From assembly GCF_002213415.1 (NCBI RefSeq), contig NZ_NJGU01000008.1, positions 186,001 through 250,000 of the forward strand: a DNA stretch of 64,000 bases, given 5' to 3'. A program made the position numbers and the translations under genes. Below the pieces are notes generated by a model. The model saw only the letters and a program-made list of their open reading frames with translations, did no database searches and was not told the origin of the DNA. This stretch comes from Herbaspirillum robiniae. GTDB lineage: Bacteria > Pseudomonadota > Gammaproteobacteria > Burkholderiales > Burkholderiaceae_D. Each line of letters begins with the position of its first letter. The first letter of the stretch is position 1. Of the stretch, positions 26,618-37,349 are shown piece after piece.

Positions 26618-27643
26618 ATGAGCAAAACCACCCCACGCAGCGTGTCGCGCCGTTCCGTCCTGGCAGCCGCTGCAGCCCTACCTCTGGTGACCATCTGGAG
26701 TAAGCCGGCGCGCGCCGCGGAGTTCAACTACAAGCTGGCCACCGGTCAATCGCTGGACCAGCCCATCAACGCTCGCCTGAAGCAGGCCACCGACCGCATC
26801 CGCGAAGCCAGTTCTGGTCGCCTCGACATACGATTCTTCCCGGCCAGCCAGCTGGGCTCTGATACTGACCTGCTGACGCAGGTGCGTACTGGCGGCGTGG
26901 AGTTTCTGAATTTGGCCGGCTCAGTGATTTCTACCGTGGTGCCGCTGGCGGCGATTACCAATGTGGGCTTCACCTATTCCGATTACCAGCAAGTATGGTC
27001 CAGCGTGGACGGCGAGCTGGGCAAGATCATCCGTGCGCAGATCGAAAAGACCGGCATGATCTCGGTCTCGAAGGCGGCCGACAACAGCTTCCGCCAGATC
27101 TCATCGACGTCCAAGCCGATCAAGACACCGGTTGATTTGGCTGGCTATCGCATCCGCGTACCGGTGTCTCCGATGTTCACCTCGCTGTTTAAGGCGCTGG
27201 GCGCCAACCCAACCTCCATCAACTTCAACGAGCTCTACACCGCCCTGCAGACCAAGTTGGTTGACGGCCAGGAAAACGGCCTTGTCGCCATCGATGCCGG
27301 CAAGCTTTACGAGGTACAGAAGTACATCAGCCAGACCAATCACATCTGGGATCCGTTCTGGTTGCTGGGTAACCGGCGTGCCTTCACTGCTTTGCCGGAC
27401 GATCTGAAGGACATCGTGCGGCGTGAATTTGACCGCGCCAGCATGGAGCAACGCGGCGACGTCGAACAGCTCAACGCTTCCTTGAAGGAGCAGCTGACCA
27501 AGAAGGGCATCACCTTCGACACTGCCAACCGTGATGCTTTCCGTAAGGCACTGACTGATGCCGGCTTCTACAAAGAATGGAAAGATAAGTTTGGCGCGGC
27601 GCCGTGGGCGGCACTGGAATCGGTCGTAGGGAAAATGGCATGA
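26618..27643 (+). CDS. TRAP transporter substrate-binding protein (DctP type)
   Basis: A 341-residue periplasmic receptor. The N-terminus has a twin-arginine-like signal (SRRSVLAAAAALPLV, cut after ARAAE near residue 33), suggesting Tat export of the folded protein. The mature part is of the DctP family, with the ligand-carboxylate-binding Arg expected in DLAGYRIRVPVSP and the FNELYTALQTKLVDGQENG motif. AGGAG precedes the ATG. It overlaps the fused permease gene by 4 bases. The ligand is likely a C4-C6 acid handled by the divergent operon. Confidence 0.9.
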   Translation: MSKTTPRSVSRRSVLAAAAALPLVTIWSKPARAAEFNYKLATGQSLDQPINARLKQATDRIREASSGRLDIRFFPASQLGSDTDLLTQVRTGGVEFLNLAGSVISTVVPLAAITNVGFTYSDYQQVWSSVDGELGKIIRAQIEKTGMISVSKAADNSFRQISSTSKPIKTPVDLAGYRIRVPVSPMFTSLFKALGANPTSINFNELYTALQTKLVDGQENGLVAIDAGKLYEVQKYISQTNHIWDPFWLLGNRRAFTALPDDLKDIVRREFDRASMEQRGDVEQLNASLKEQLTKKGITFDTANRDAFRKALTDAGFYKEWKDKFGAAPWAALESVVGKMA

Positions 27644-29517
27644 GCGCCGCGCACAGCATCCAACAGAGTACGGCGATGGGAGCGAGTAACGCTCCGCGTA
27701 ACCTGATCGACACCTGCCAGCATTGGCTGCAAAGGGGCGTGGAGTCTCTGGCGGCGGCTGTGCTGGTAGCCGAAGTAGTGATTTTGATGGCAGGTATCGT
27801 CGCGCGCTCAGTGCTGCACAGTTCGTTGGTGTGGAGCGACGAGCTGGCGTCCATCTTGTTCTTGTGGCTGGCGATGTTAGGGGCTGCATTGGCAGTGCAA
27901 AAGAACTGCCATATGCGGCTGACCTTCTTTGTCTCCAAGTTGTCGCCCCGCGCGCAAGTCTGGACCGAAACCTTGGCCATTGGCGTCACCCTGGTAATGC
28001 TGGCGCTCCTCTTGCATCCCAGCATGGAGTATGTGGAGGATCAGGGTTTCGTTGAAACGCCGGCACTTGGCTGGAGTGGGATGGTACGTGCACTGGCTTT
28101 ACCGGTCGGCTTTGCAATAGCACTTGCAAGCTGCGCATTGCGTCTGCTCCAGCATAGTAAGCGTGACCTGATAAGCGTGGCAGCTGTACTCGCGGTCATC
28201 GGTGGCGCCTGTTATCTCGCAGCGCCAACACTGGCATCGATGGGGCAACATTCGCTGCCAGTATTTTTCTTGGGTATGCTGGGTCTGGGCGTGATGGCCG
28301 GTGCGCCGATCGCCTTTTCGTTTGCAATCGCCACCAGCGCTTACCTGCTATGCACGACCTCTACGCCGTTGGTGATTGTCGTCGGCCGCATGGACGAAGG
28401 CATGAGTAGCTTGATCTTGCTGGCGGTGCCGATGTTCGTTCTCCTGGGGCAGTTGGTGCATGCAACCGGATTGGCGAGGGTGATGGTGGAGTTTCTCGCT
28501 TCGCTAGTGGGGCATGTGCGCGGCGGCATGTCGTACGTGCTGCTGGGAGCAATGCTATTGGTGTCCGGTATCTCCGGATCCAAGACTGCCGACATGGCCG
28601 CAGTGGCGCCGGTGCTATTTCCGGAGATGCGCAAACGTGGCGTGCAGGACAGCGAGTTGATCTCACTTCTGGCTGCTTCGGGAGCGATGAGCGAGACCAT
28701 TCCACCGTCGCTGGTGCTGATTGCGATCGCATCTGTCACCGGCATTTCAATCGCTGCATTGTTCACCGCAGGCATTCTGCCGGCCATCGTGCTGGCACTG
28801 GTACTGGCCGTAGTGGCTTGGTGGCGAGCAGGTAGCGATCATGTGGAAACTCCCCGAGCTCCTGTTAAGCGAGTATTGCAGACGCTGGCAATCGCTTTTC
28901 CTGCCTTGCTCCTACCGTTTGTAATTCGCACTGCGGTCGTCGAGGGTGTAGCAACTGCAACCGAAGTTTCAACGATTGGTATTGCCTATTCACTTATCGT
29001 CGGGTTGATCATTTATCGTGGAAGCCTGAAGTGGAGCATGGCTATGCCAATTTTGATCCAAACTGCTGCACTCTCGGGAGCGATTCTTTTCATCGTAGGA
29101 GCCGCTAGCGCAATGGGTTGGGCCCTGACGCAATCCGGTTTTTCTCATGACTTGGCCAGCATCATGACGCATGTGCCTGGCGGTGCGACCGGATTCCTTC
29201 TGGTCTCGATTGCAGCATTCATTGTGTTGGGTAGCGTGCTGGAGGGGATTCCGGCAATTGTGCTCTTCGCACCGTTGCTGTTCCCGGTGGCACATCAGCT
29301 CGGCATCCACGAAATTCACTATGCAATGGTTGTGATCCTGGCCATGGGATTAGGTGTGTTTGCACCACCATTTGGCCTGTGCTACTACGCCGCTTGCATC
29401 ATCGGGCAGGTGCCGCCGGAAGTTGCCCTACGCCGGATCTGGCTATATCTAGGGGTGTTGCTGTTGGGATTGATCGCAATCACCTTCATCCCGTGGATCT
29501 CTACCTGTTTCCTGTGA
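27640..29517 (+). CDS. TRAP transporter fused permease (DctQ-DctM)
   Basis: A 625-residue inner-membrane protein joining the four-helix small subunit DctQ (about 20-180; HSSLVWSDELASILFLWLAM) to the 12-helix large subunit DctM (from about 205; LGMLGLGVMAGAPIAFSFAI and GSKTADMAAVAPVLFPEMRKRG). Such fusions are common in TRAP systems that import acids with sodium. ATG at 27640 overlaps the stop of the binding-protein gene (ATGA), so both are translated together. Confidence 0.92.
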   Translation: MSAAHSIQQSTAMGASNAPRNLIDTCQHWLQRGVESLAAAVLVAEVVILMAGIVARSVLHSSLVWSDELASILFLWLAMLGAALAVQKNCHMRLTFFVSKLSPRAQVWTETLAIGVTLVMLALLLHPSMEYVEDQGFVETPALGWSGMVRALALPVGFAIALASCALRLLQHSKRDLISVAAVLAVIGGACYLAAPTLASMGQHSLPVFFLGMLGLGVMAGAPIAFSFAIATSAYLLCTTSTPLVIVVGRMDEGMSSLILLAVPMFVLLGQLVHATGLARVMVEFLASLVGHVRGGMSYVLLGAMLLVSGISGSKTADMAAVAPVLFPEMRKRGVQDSELISLLAASGAMSETIPPSLVLIAIASVTGISIAALFTAGILPAIVLALVLAVVAWWRAGSDHVETPRAPVKRVLQTLAIAFPALLLPFVIRTAVVEGVATATEVSTIGIAYSLIVGLIIYRGSLKWSMAMPILIQTAALSGAILFIVGAASAMGWALTQSGFSHDLASIMTHVPGGATGFLLVSIAAFIVLGSVLEGIPAIVLFAPLLFPVAHQLGIHEIHYAMVVILAMGLGVFAPPFGLCYYAACIIGQVPPEVALRRIWLYLGVLLLGLIAITFIPWISTCFL

Positions 29518-29689
29518 CATAGGCGAAGAGGTTTCCATGCCTGTCGCGATCGCACCAACGGGCCTGACGGGCATGCAATGGGCGAACGGTGAAATGCTGG
29601 GGGCAATTGCGGCAGAGAAGTTCGGCATCCCGTCAAGATGCCGAGCGCTAATTTTTCCGCTGCGACATCTCCTCAGCAATCCGACTTCG

Positions 29690-30478
29690 TTATTTCGTCA
29701 ACGAAGCCAGATGCCTGTCCAGCGCCTCACGAGTGCGACGCCCATTATCAGCATCCACTTTCTCACCGAGAACTTGCGCGAACTGACCAAGCTGGCCAGC
29801 TGTCAGGCCAACGTTCATGCTGATGCGAATGTGCGACTGCAGCTGTGATTCGGCACCAGGGAGCGCCGATAACATACCTACCGTGGCAAGTTCACGACTC
29901 TTCCAGTCGAGGTTGTCGCGTTCGAAGATGTCGCCGAACAAGTGCGTCTTCAGGTATTCATCGATAGCGGGAGCAAAATCGAATAGCGGGCCCTTTACTG
30001 GCGCTCCAGCCAATTTGGTCTGGTTTGCCGTGCCCGCCGCCAACAATGCATCGCCCTTGGGATTGGGGCGGCTTGGGGAGGAACCAGCAGCATCCTGGAC
30101 ACCGTGTTGCTTGCGGGCCTCCAGCACTTTCATCAACTCACCCAGCGCATTCAGGCTGCGCGGGAAACCTGCATAAGCGTAGAGTTGAACCAGGATTTCC
30201 TTGGCATCGCTGACGGTAATTCCAGCATCCAGCCCCTGGTTCAATGCGGCATTGAGCTTGGCCATGTCGCCGGCGGCGGCAAAGGCGGCGATTGGGCCAA
30301 TTGCCTGCTGGCGAGCGGTGAGCACTTCCGAAGCGCCCGATGTAGCTTGTGTATTGCTCATCTCTTTGGAATCCTTCACGTTGGTCGCCGCCTGGGTTGC
30401 CGAACTTGCCAATGCAATGGCAATGGCGATTGCGATGACGCCAGGAATACGGCCTTTAGCGTGTGTTGTATTGTTCAT
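29690..30478 (-). CDS. Exported carboxymuconolactone decarboxylase-like protein
   Basis: A 262-residue protein with a signal peptide (hydrophobic stretch VIAIAIAIALASSATQA). The mature part holds two AhpD/CMD-like helical units: LNQGLDAGITVSDAKEILVQ near 90 and LDWKSRELATVGMLSAL near 195. The usual CxxC of AhpD peroxidases is absent, so a thiol peroxidase role is unlikely. Its start overlaps the end of the exported cupin gene by 23 bases. Family proteins of this type often travel with cupins and reductases; the reaction is unknown. Confidence 0.8.
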   Translation of the reverse strand: MNNTTHAKGRIPGVIAIAIAIALASSATQAATNVKDSKEMSNTQATSGASEVLTARQQAIGPIAAFAAAGDMAKLNAALNQGLDAGITVSDAKEILVQLYAYAGFPRSLNALGELMKVLEARKQHGVQDAAGSSPSRPNPKGDALLAAGTANQTKLAGAPVKGPLFDFAPAIDEYLKTHLFGDIFERDNLDWKSRELATVGMLSALPGAESQLQSHIRISMNVGLTAGQLGQFAQVLGEKVDADNGRRTREALDRHLASLTK

Positions 30479-30944
30479 CGGATACCTTCTCCATCCAGGT
30501 TACGTTCTTGCCGTCGACCATCGCAGTGACAGCCAGATGCGTCATGGCAGTCGTTCCTGTCGCCCCGTGCCAGTGCTTGACGCCTGGCGGGCACCAGATC
30601 ACATCACCAGGATGAATCTCCTGGACCGGCTTTCCCCATTCCTGTGTCAGTCCGACGCCTGACATCACGACCAGTTGCTGCCCGGCGGGATGCGTGTGCC
30701 AGGCAGAGCGTGCACCTGGCTCAAATGTCACCAGGCCGCCGGAGGCAGTGATATTTTTATCGGCGGGCCATACCGGATCAACCCGCACACGGCCAGTGAA
30801 GTAGTCCGTTGGTCCCGGCATTGACGCTTGAGCACCTGCGCGGGTAATTTTCTGCGCCACCGTGTCGACAGGGGCGTCGGCCGCCAAGGCCATTGAGCCC
30901 TGCAGAAATGCAGTGCACAGCAAGATCTTCAAACCTGAATGCAT
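30456..30944 (-). CDS. Exported cupin, hydroxynitrile lyase-like
   Basis: A 162-residue single-domain cupin with a signal peptide (LKILLCTAFLQGSMALA). The metal site is complete: His83, His85 and Gln89 in AWHTHPAGQQL and His124 in VKHWHG. The pattern matches the manganese cupin (R)-hydroxynitrile lyases of acidobacteria such as GtHNL, but those are annotated by in-vitro activity and the natural substrate is not known. AAGGGA supports the ATG. It lies between a cytoplasmic paralogue and the exported CMD-like protein. Confidence 0.82.
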   Translation of the reverse strand: MHSGLKILLCTAFLQGSMALAADAPVDTVAQKITRAGAQASMPGPTDYFTGRVRVDPVWPADKNITASGGLVTFEPGARSAWHTHPAGQQLVVMSGVGLTQEWGKPVQEIHPGDVIWCPPGVKHWHGATGTTAMTHLAVTAMVDGKNVTWMEKVSDEQYNTR

Positions 30945-30984
30945 TGAAATCCCTTCCAGCTTTTTAGCAAGAATTGCGGGCGAT

Positions 30985-31401
30985 TTATCCGCCCGCGTTT
31001 TTCACGCCGCTGAGATATTGCTCATCAGTGACATGCTCAAGCCAGATGACATTCTTTCCATCTAGCGCTTCCTGTACTGCGATATGCGTCATGGAGGTGG
31101 TGGAGGTAGCGCCGTGCCAGTGCTTGTGGCCCGGTGGGCACCAGATGACGTCACCCGCCCGGATCTCGACGACTTCCCCATGTTCACATTGGGTCCAGCC
31201 GCAACCGGCAGTGACGATCAGGGTCTGGCCAAGAGGATGGGTGTGCCAGGCAGAACGTGCACCAGATTCAAAGGTGACGCTCGCGCACGAGACACGCGCT
31301 GGGGCCGGAGGGTTGTTGAGCGGATCGATGCGAACGGTGCCCGTAAACCATTCTGCAGGCCCCTTGAGGGATGGCTGTGATCCTGCGCGCTTGAGTTCCA
31401 T
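30985..31401 (-). CDS. Cytoplasmic cupin, GtHNL-like
   Basis: A 138-residue cupin without a signal peptide. It closely follows the GtHNL-type cupin hydroxynitrile lyase pattern, with His53, His55, Gln59 and His94 in the same numbered positions as that enzyme's manganese ligands. The start MELKRAGSQ and end EHVTDEQY are also characteristic. AAGGAACACAAC precedes the ATG. It is the first gene of the cupin-cupin-CMD operon and a paralogue of the exported cupin, so one activity seems to be placed on both sides of the membrane. Confidence 0.83.
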   Translation of the reverse strand: MELKRAGSQPSLKGPAEWFTGTVRIDPLNNPPAPARVSCASVTFESGARSAWHTHPLGQTLIVTAGCGWTQCEHGEVVEIRAGDVIWCPPGHKHWHGATSTTSMTHIAVQEALDGKNVIWLEHVTDEQYLSGVKNAGG

Positions 31402-31828
31402 GTTGTGTTCCTTTCAGTGTTTGTCATGACTCCACCTTCAGGCTCTCTCGAGACTGGTTCCCGCTTGAATGCAGGAAACGCCAGAGACAAATATCTTCTC
31501 TGGCTTGGAAATCACTTCGGATGTGCCGCCGTGGACGACACTATTGGCGTGAATGAAGTCATTCAGCAGATGTTGCCAACGGCAGCCCTGCTACGAAAAC
31601 CATTTGGCATGATTCTCATGGACTTCAATTTTTTAGGTATGGGAACAACTATAGCGAATCAGATTCACCGCGAATAGACGAGCTAATCAGCATAGTGCTA
31701 TAAGATCTTCTCATTAATCCGCCACCGTCTTTTCCTGCCCACTGTGTCGGGAATGACGCCCGACAGAATTTCCGGCAAACAAACCGAAAACCGTGCTGGA
31801 AAGTGGTAGAGATATGTCGGCGGGCAAT
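31402..31828. other. Intergenic region between cupin operon and LysR gene
   Basis: 427 bases without a convincing gene. It should hold the promoter of the cupin operon near its left end. A short plus-strand open frame (31405-31677) has no ribosome binding site and no recognisable motif, and is not called. No terminator with a T-run was seen after the LysR gene. Confidence 0.5.
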
Positions 31829-32722
31829 TTACTTGGTGTGCCGCAACGCATTAATGACCATCGAGATGGCACGAGATGAGCGACGCGTGCTTGCGTAAAA
31901 GATGTGAAGCCCCGGAAAAGTCTGGCCCCAATCCTCCATGACCGACTGCAGCTGGCCGTTCGTGAGATAAGGACGCGCCAGCTCTTCGGGAACATAAGCC
32001 AGCCCGAAGCCCTCCACGGCCGCATCAATGACAGGATAGATGCTATTAAACGTCCATGGCCCGTCAACGCGCACCTGAAGATTCTGCCGGCCTTTTCTCA
32101 GTTCCCAGGCATAGTTTCCTCCCCGCACTGAAAACCGTGTATTGATACACGCATGGCCGGTCAAGTCCGCTGGGACGATAGGTGCGCTGTGACGCGCCAG
32201 GTAGGCAGGAGCACCGACAATGGTCATACGAACCTTCGGTGAGATCTGAACTGCGGTCATGTCCTTGGCAATCTGGTCGCCGAAACGCACTCCCGCATCA
32301 AAATTCTCTGAAACGATATCAATCAGGCCTGATTCAATCGTAATCTCTATCTTGATATCAGGAAAGCTCCGCTGAAGTTGGGACAATTTCGGCCAAAGCA
32401 CAGTTTTTGCGGCAAAGTCGGAGGCAGTAATGCGGACTTTTCCCGACGGCTTATCCCGCAACTCTGCAAACGATGCGAGCTCAGCAGCGATATTGTCGAA
32501 ACGCGGTGCTACACGCTGGATCAAGCGCTCTCCAGCCTCGGTGGGTGAAACACTTCGCGTCGTTCGTGTCAGAAGACGCAGCCCCAGCCGCGCCTCCAAA
32601 GCGCGAATAGTGTGACTGAGTGCAGACTGAGACACCCCCAGATGTACAGCCGCTCGGGTAAAGCTGCGCTCGCGCGCAACGGCCAGGAATGCCACGATGT
32701 CCCGAAAATTCTCACCTGACAT
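31829..32722 (-). CDS. LysR-family regulator, tandem copy 1
   Basis: A 297-residue LysR regulator: helix-turn-helix SFTRAAVHLGVSQSALSHTIRALEA without gaps (residues about 17-40) and an effector domain ending VINALRH. GAGGAG lies 9 bases before the ATG at 32722. It follows a second LysR gene 36 bases upstream on the same strand and shares with it the ends FAKT/IRSVLWPKL, GFGLAYVPE and LINALRH-like tail, so the two are paralogues from a tandem duplication. Likely target: the neighbouring reductase/hydrolase or cupin genes. Confidence 0.9.
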   Translation of the reverse strand: MSGENFRDIVAFLAVARERSFTRAAVHLGVSQSALSHTIRALEARLGLRLLTRTTRSVSPTEAGERLIQRVAPRFDNIAAELASFAELRDKPSGKVRITASDFAAKTVLWPKLSQLQRSFPDIKIEITIESGLIDIVSENFDAGVRFGDQIAKDMTAVQISPKVRMTIVGAPAYLARHSAPIVPADLTGHACINTRFSVRGGNYAWELRKGRQNLQVRVDGPWTFNSIYPVIDAAVEGFGLAYVPEELARPYLTNGQLQSVMEDWGQTFPGLHIFYASTRRSSRAISMVINALRHTK

Positions 32723-32758
32723 GGTTGATTGCTCCTCAAAAATGAACAAGAGCTGCCA

Positions 32759-33649
32759 TCATCGATGGCGCAAGGCATCTACCAGCAGCGTCATTGCAAG
32801 TGATTGCTGGCGGCGATTTGGATAATAGAGATGGAAACCCGGCCAAACAGGGCACCAGTCCTCCAGGACTGAAATCAATTGCCCCTTCGCGACACTTGCC
32901 TGAACCATATCTTCGGGCAAGTAAGCCAACCCGAAGCCAGCCTTCACGGCTTCAAAAATATCGTAGGCATTGTTGAACACCACCGAGCCGTCGACACGTG
33001 CGCTATAGGCACGCTTGCCTTTGACGAACTCCCATTCGTACAGGCCACCATAGGTGGAAGTGCGCAGATTGATGCAACGATGGCTGGTCAGATCGTGTGG
33101 GGTTGTGGGGCGAGTGCGACCACTGAAATAGCTCTTTGAACCAACCACGGTATTACGGACATCCGGACCGATCTTCACGGAGATCATGTCCTGTGCCAAC
33201 TCCTGTCCAAACCTGACACCAGCATCATAGCCACGTGCAGCGATGTCGACACTTTCGTATTCATTGATCAGCTCGACCTTGATATCCGGATATTGCGGGA
33301 GGAACTTCGCCAACTTCGGCCACAACACGCTCCTGATCGCATAGTCGATCGCCGTAATACGTATCGTCCCTTTTGGCGTATCACGAAAATCCGACAATGC
33401 TTCGATTTCAGATTCGATTTCATCGAACTCCGATGAAAGTCTATCCAGGAGTTGCTGTCCAGCTTCGGTTGGCACTACGCCTCGGGTGTTGCGCACAAGC
33501 AGTTGGATACCAAAGCGATTCTCCAACTCTCGCACGGTGTGGCTCAGCGCAGGTTGCGATATTTGCAATTTCGCAGCGGCGCGGGTGAAGCTTCGCGCGC
33601 GCGCTACGGCAATGAAGGCAAAGAGTTCACTGAAGTTTTCACGTAGCAT
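32759..33649 (-). CDS. LysR-family regulator, tandem copy 2
   Basis: A 296-residue LysR regulator with helix-turn-helix SFTRAAAKLQISQPALSHTV and the effector-domain motif GFGLAYLPEDMV. It is divergent from the Tat-exported aldo/keto reductase gene with 216 bases between the starts, the classic arrangement for a LysR regulator and its target. The ATG at 33649 begins the conserved LREN(F)SELFAF start shared with the paralogue; another Met 8 codons upstream is also possible. Confidence 0.9.
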   Translation of the reverse strand: MLRENFSELFAFIAVARARSFTRAAAKLQISQPALSHTVRELENRFGIQLLVRNTRGVVPTEAGQQLLDRLSSEFDEIESEIEALSDFRDTPKGTIRITAIDYAIRSVLWPKLAKFLPQYPDIKVELINEYESVDIAARGYDAGVRFGQELAQDMISVKIGPDVRNTVVGSKSYFSGRTRPTTPHDLTSHRCINLRTSTYGGLYEWEFVKGKRAYSARVDGSVVFNNAYDIFEAVKAGFGLAYLPEDMVQASVAKGQLISVLEDWCPVWPGFHLYYPNRRQQSLAMTLLVDALRHR

Positions 33650-33796
33650 GGATGGATTCCATTTAAAGAACACTTTTATTCTACAAGTACTACGCTATTC
33701 AATCTCGATTAATGAATAGAATTTATATTGGCATCAAAATTAAGACGGCTAGTACCTATCCCTCGCGCGACCTACACTTGGTTATCCGTGCGATGA

Positions 33797-35011
<1,215 letters not shown>

Positions 35012-35055
35012 CTATTCCTTTGCATCCAGAAGAAACAGCCAGGAAGGGAAAGCAA

Positions 35056-35436
35056 ATGGCGTGGGAAAAAGATGTACTTGAAAAAATCGTCGAAGCCGAT
35101 GACCTCAAGGTTTCACCGCTCCGTGACGATGGCATGACGCACGGAACGCCGACGTGGATATGGTGTGTGGCCGTCGATGGCAATCTTTATGTGCGTGCCT
35201 ACAGCGGGCGGGAATCTCGCTGGTACAAGGCAGCACTACAGCAGAAGTCGGGGCAGATCATTGCTGCCGGCATGAAGAGCAAGGTTTGCTTCCATGCCGT
35301 CTCCGGGGACGTCAACGATCTCATCGACGAAGCCTACCGGGCCAAGTACCACGCCAGTCAATATCTTCGCCCAATGATTAGCGAACGGGCACGCGCGGCG
35401 ACCGTAAAGATTACCCCACGGGATACTGGGAATTGA
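35056..35436 (+). CDS. DUF2255 family protein
   Basis: A 126-residue soluble protein. The central pattern GTPTWIWCVAVDGNLYVRAYSGRESRWYKAAL is spread over residues 29-60 and resembles DUF2255, a split-barrel-like family possibly related to flavin or F420-binding nitroreductases. The ATG at 35056 follows AAGGGAA. It lies 44 bases after the aldo/keto reductase gene and 66 before the hydrolase, so probably in the same transcript. No biochemical role is known. Confidence 0.75.
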   Translation: MAWEKDVLEKIVEADDLKVSPLRDDGMTHGTPTWIWCVAVDGNLYVRAYSGRESRWYKAALQQKSGQIIAAGMKSKVCFHAVSGDVNDLIDEAYRAKYHASQYLRPMISERARAATVKITPRDTGN

Positions 35437-35502
35437 TCACCGCGCAGTGTGTCTCCAACTGGCCGTCATGCGACGACATTCGCGAAACAAGGAACTCAAC
35501 CA

Positions 35503-36525
35503 ATGTTCAATCTGAGAAATTCACTGATTTCGACAGCGTTCTTCTGCGCCCTGTCCCTGTCAGCTGGCGCAGCTGAGCCACTCTCTGTTGCCCAAGGCGC
35601 CAACGTCGTCGGTTCCCAGAAAGTTACCTTCATCAACGGTACCATCAAGATGGCGGGCAATCTCTACCTGCCGCCAGCTTACGACAGTAGCCAAAAATAT
35701 CCGGCGATTGTAGTGGCTCACCCTTGGGGTGGGGTCAAGGAACAGACTGCCGGTCTGTATGCACAGCAACTGGCGCGCAAGGGATTCGTGACCCTGGCAT
35801 TTGATGCATCCCACTATGGTGAAAGCGGCGGCGAGCCGCGCGACCTCGAAGCGCCCATCGACCGCGTTCAAGACATCCGAAGTGCCGTGGGCTTCCTGAA
35901 GACCCTGCCCCAGGTCGATGCGAATCGCATCGGCTCGATGGGTGTATGCGCCGGTGGTAGCTATGCGCTCCACGAATCGCAAACTGACCCGAGAGTCAAG
36001 GCAGTCGCCAGCGTTGGTGCCTACGATATCGGGGATGCAACACGCACCGGAATCACGGGCATTCCAGTGACTGCAAAAGATCGCCAGAAACTGCTCCAGT
36101 CGACCTACGGGCAACTCGACAAGGAAGCCGCAGGGGCGCCCGCTCTCGTTCAGAGTCTGTTACCGCCGCTGAGCACCATCAATTCCGATTCGCCGAGCTT
36201 CCTCCGTGAAGCCACGCAGTATTACCTAACGCCACGGGGCGCTCATCCGAACGCCAAGAACCGCTTTGTCGTCACCAGCCCCGCCCTGCATGTCGACTAT
36301 TACCCGTTAGAGCACATGGACCTGGTCTCTCCCCGGCCGGTTCTTCTCATCTCTGGCGACCGAGCGGAAACCATCAAGTTCAGCCAGGCGGCCTATGCGA
36401 CCGCCAAGCAGCCCAAGGAGCTTTATGTCATTCCGGGCGCCTCGCATTTCGATCTATACGACAAGCCGCAATACGTCACGCCTGCCGTTGAAAAATTGGC
36501 CGAATTCTTCGGCAAGAGTCTCTGA
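35503..36525 (+). CDS. Exported alpha/beta hydrolase with Cys nucleophile (DLH-like)
   Basis: A 340-residue alpha/beta hydrolase with a signal peptide (LISTAFFCALSLSAGA, cut before EPLSV). The nucleophile elbow is GVCAGGSYA, so the nucleophile is Cys, as in dienelactone hydrolases, not Ser. The acid lies in LLISGDRAE and the His in PGASHFDLYD. YcjY-like proteins share the overall form. ATG 35503 was chosen because the signal peptide begins there. It sits between DUF2255 and an SDR in a plus-strand series that appears to modify an aldehyde or lactone in the periplasm, an inference from context. Confidence 0.85.
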   Translation: MFNLRNSLISTAFFCALSLSAGAAEPLSVAQGANVVGSQKVTFINGTIKMAGNLYLPPAYDSSQKYPAIVVAHPWGGVKEQTAGLYAQQLARKGFVTLAFDASHYGESGGEPRDLEAPIDRVQDIRSAVGFLKTLPQVDANRIGSMGVCAGGSYALHESQTDPRVKAVASVGAYDIGDATRTGITGIPVTAKDRQKLLQSTYGQLDKEAAGAPALVQSLLPPLSTINSDSPSFLREATQYYLTPRGAHPNAKNRFVVTSPALHVDYYPLEHMDLVSPRPVLLISGDRAETIKFSQAAYATAKQPKELYVIPGASHFDLYDKPQYVTPAVEKLAEFFGKSL

Positions 36526-36551
36526 CCCTCTCCAATACAGGAACCAGCATC

Positions 36552-37316
36552 ATGAAAATCTCGTTTGAAAATCAAGTAGCACTCGTCACCGGCGCCGCAT
36601 CGGGCATCGGCCTTGCAACAGCGCAAGCTTTCGCCAAGGCCGGCGCTGCCGTCGCCATCGCCGATATCAACGGTGCCGCAGCGCGTGCCGCCGCAGCAGA
36701 ATTGGAAAAAGCGGGCTACAAGGCCATCGGCATTGAGTGCAATGTGGCTGACAGCGAACAGGTCGAGGCGATGGTAGAGATGACCGTTTCCACCTTCGGC
36801 CGCCTGGACGCCGCCTTCAACAATGCCGGCGTGCAGAATATCCTCGCCGAGACCGCCGACGCAACCGAAGAAGACTTCGACCGTGTCACTTCCATCAACC
36901 TGCGTGGTGTATGGGCCAGCATGAAGTTCGAGCTGCGACACATGCGCAAGCAAGGCAGTGGCACCATCGTCAATTGCTCTTCACTGGGTGGCCTGGTAGG
37001 TGGAGCAGAACGCGGCACCTACCACTCTGCCAAGCACGGTGTCATCGGCCTGACCAAGAGTGCGGCACTGGAATACGCAGCACGCAATATCCGCGTCAAT
37101 GCCGTCTGCCCCGGCTTGATCTGGACGCCCATGGCAGACCAGATGGTGGCCTCGGGCCAGGGCGACGCGCTGGCCGGCATGACCAAGATGATTCCGATGG
37201 GACGTCATGGGCGCGCAGAAGAGATTGCCAATTCTGTTCTCTGGCTGTGCAACGATGCGTCGAGCTACATCACCGGCCAATCCATTTCGGTTGATGGCGG
37301 CTTTATCATGCGTTGA
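36552..37316 (+). CDS. Classical SDR oxidoreductase
   Basis: A 254-residue short-chain dehydrogenase: cofactor motif TGAASGIG, NNAG in FNNAGVQN, catalytic Ser in NCSSLGG and YHSAK, and the GG-terminated end SVDGGFIM typical of the FabG-like branch. Asp37 in IADINGAA after the second strand favours NAD over NADP. It starts 26 bases after the hydrolase gene and ends just before a strong terminator, so it closes the operon that starts with the aldo/keto reductase. Confidence 0.9.
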   Translation: MKISFENQVALVTGAASGIGLATAQAFAKAGAAVAIADINGAAARAAAAELEKAGYKAIGIECNVADSEQVEAMVEMTVSTFGRLDAAFNNAGVQNILAETADATEEDFDRVTSINLRGVWASMKFELRHMRKQGSGTIVNCSSLGGLVGGAERGTYHSAKHGVIGLTKSAALEYAARNIRVNAVCPGLIWTPMADQMVASGQGDALAGMTKMIPMGRHGRAEEIANSVLWLCNDASSYITGQSISVDGGFIMR

Positions 37317-37349
37317 TGCGAAGCTGAATTACTTTCTTGACGGAGTGTC

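Noticed and set aside
31405..31677. Plus-strand frame between the cupin operon and the LysR gene
   Set aside because: No ribosome binding site, no recognised motif and an unusual position divergent from the cupin start; not enough to call a gene.
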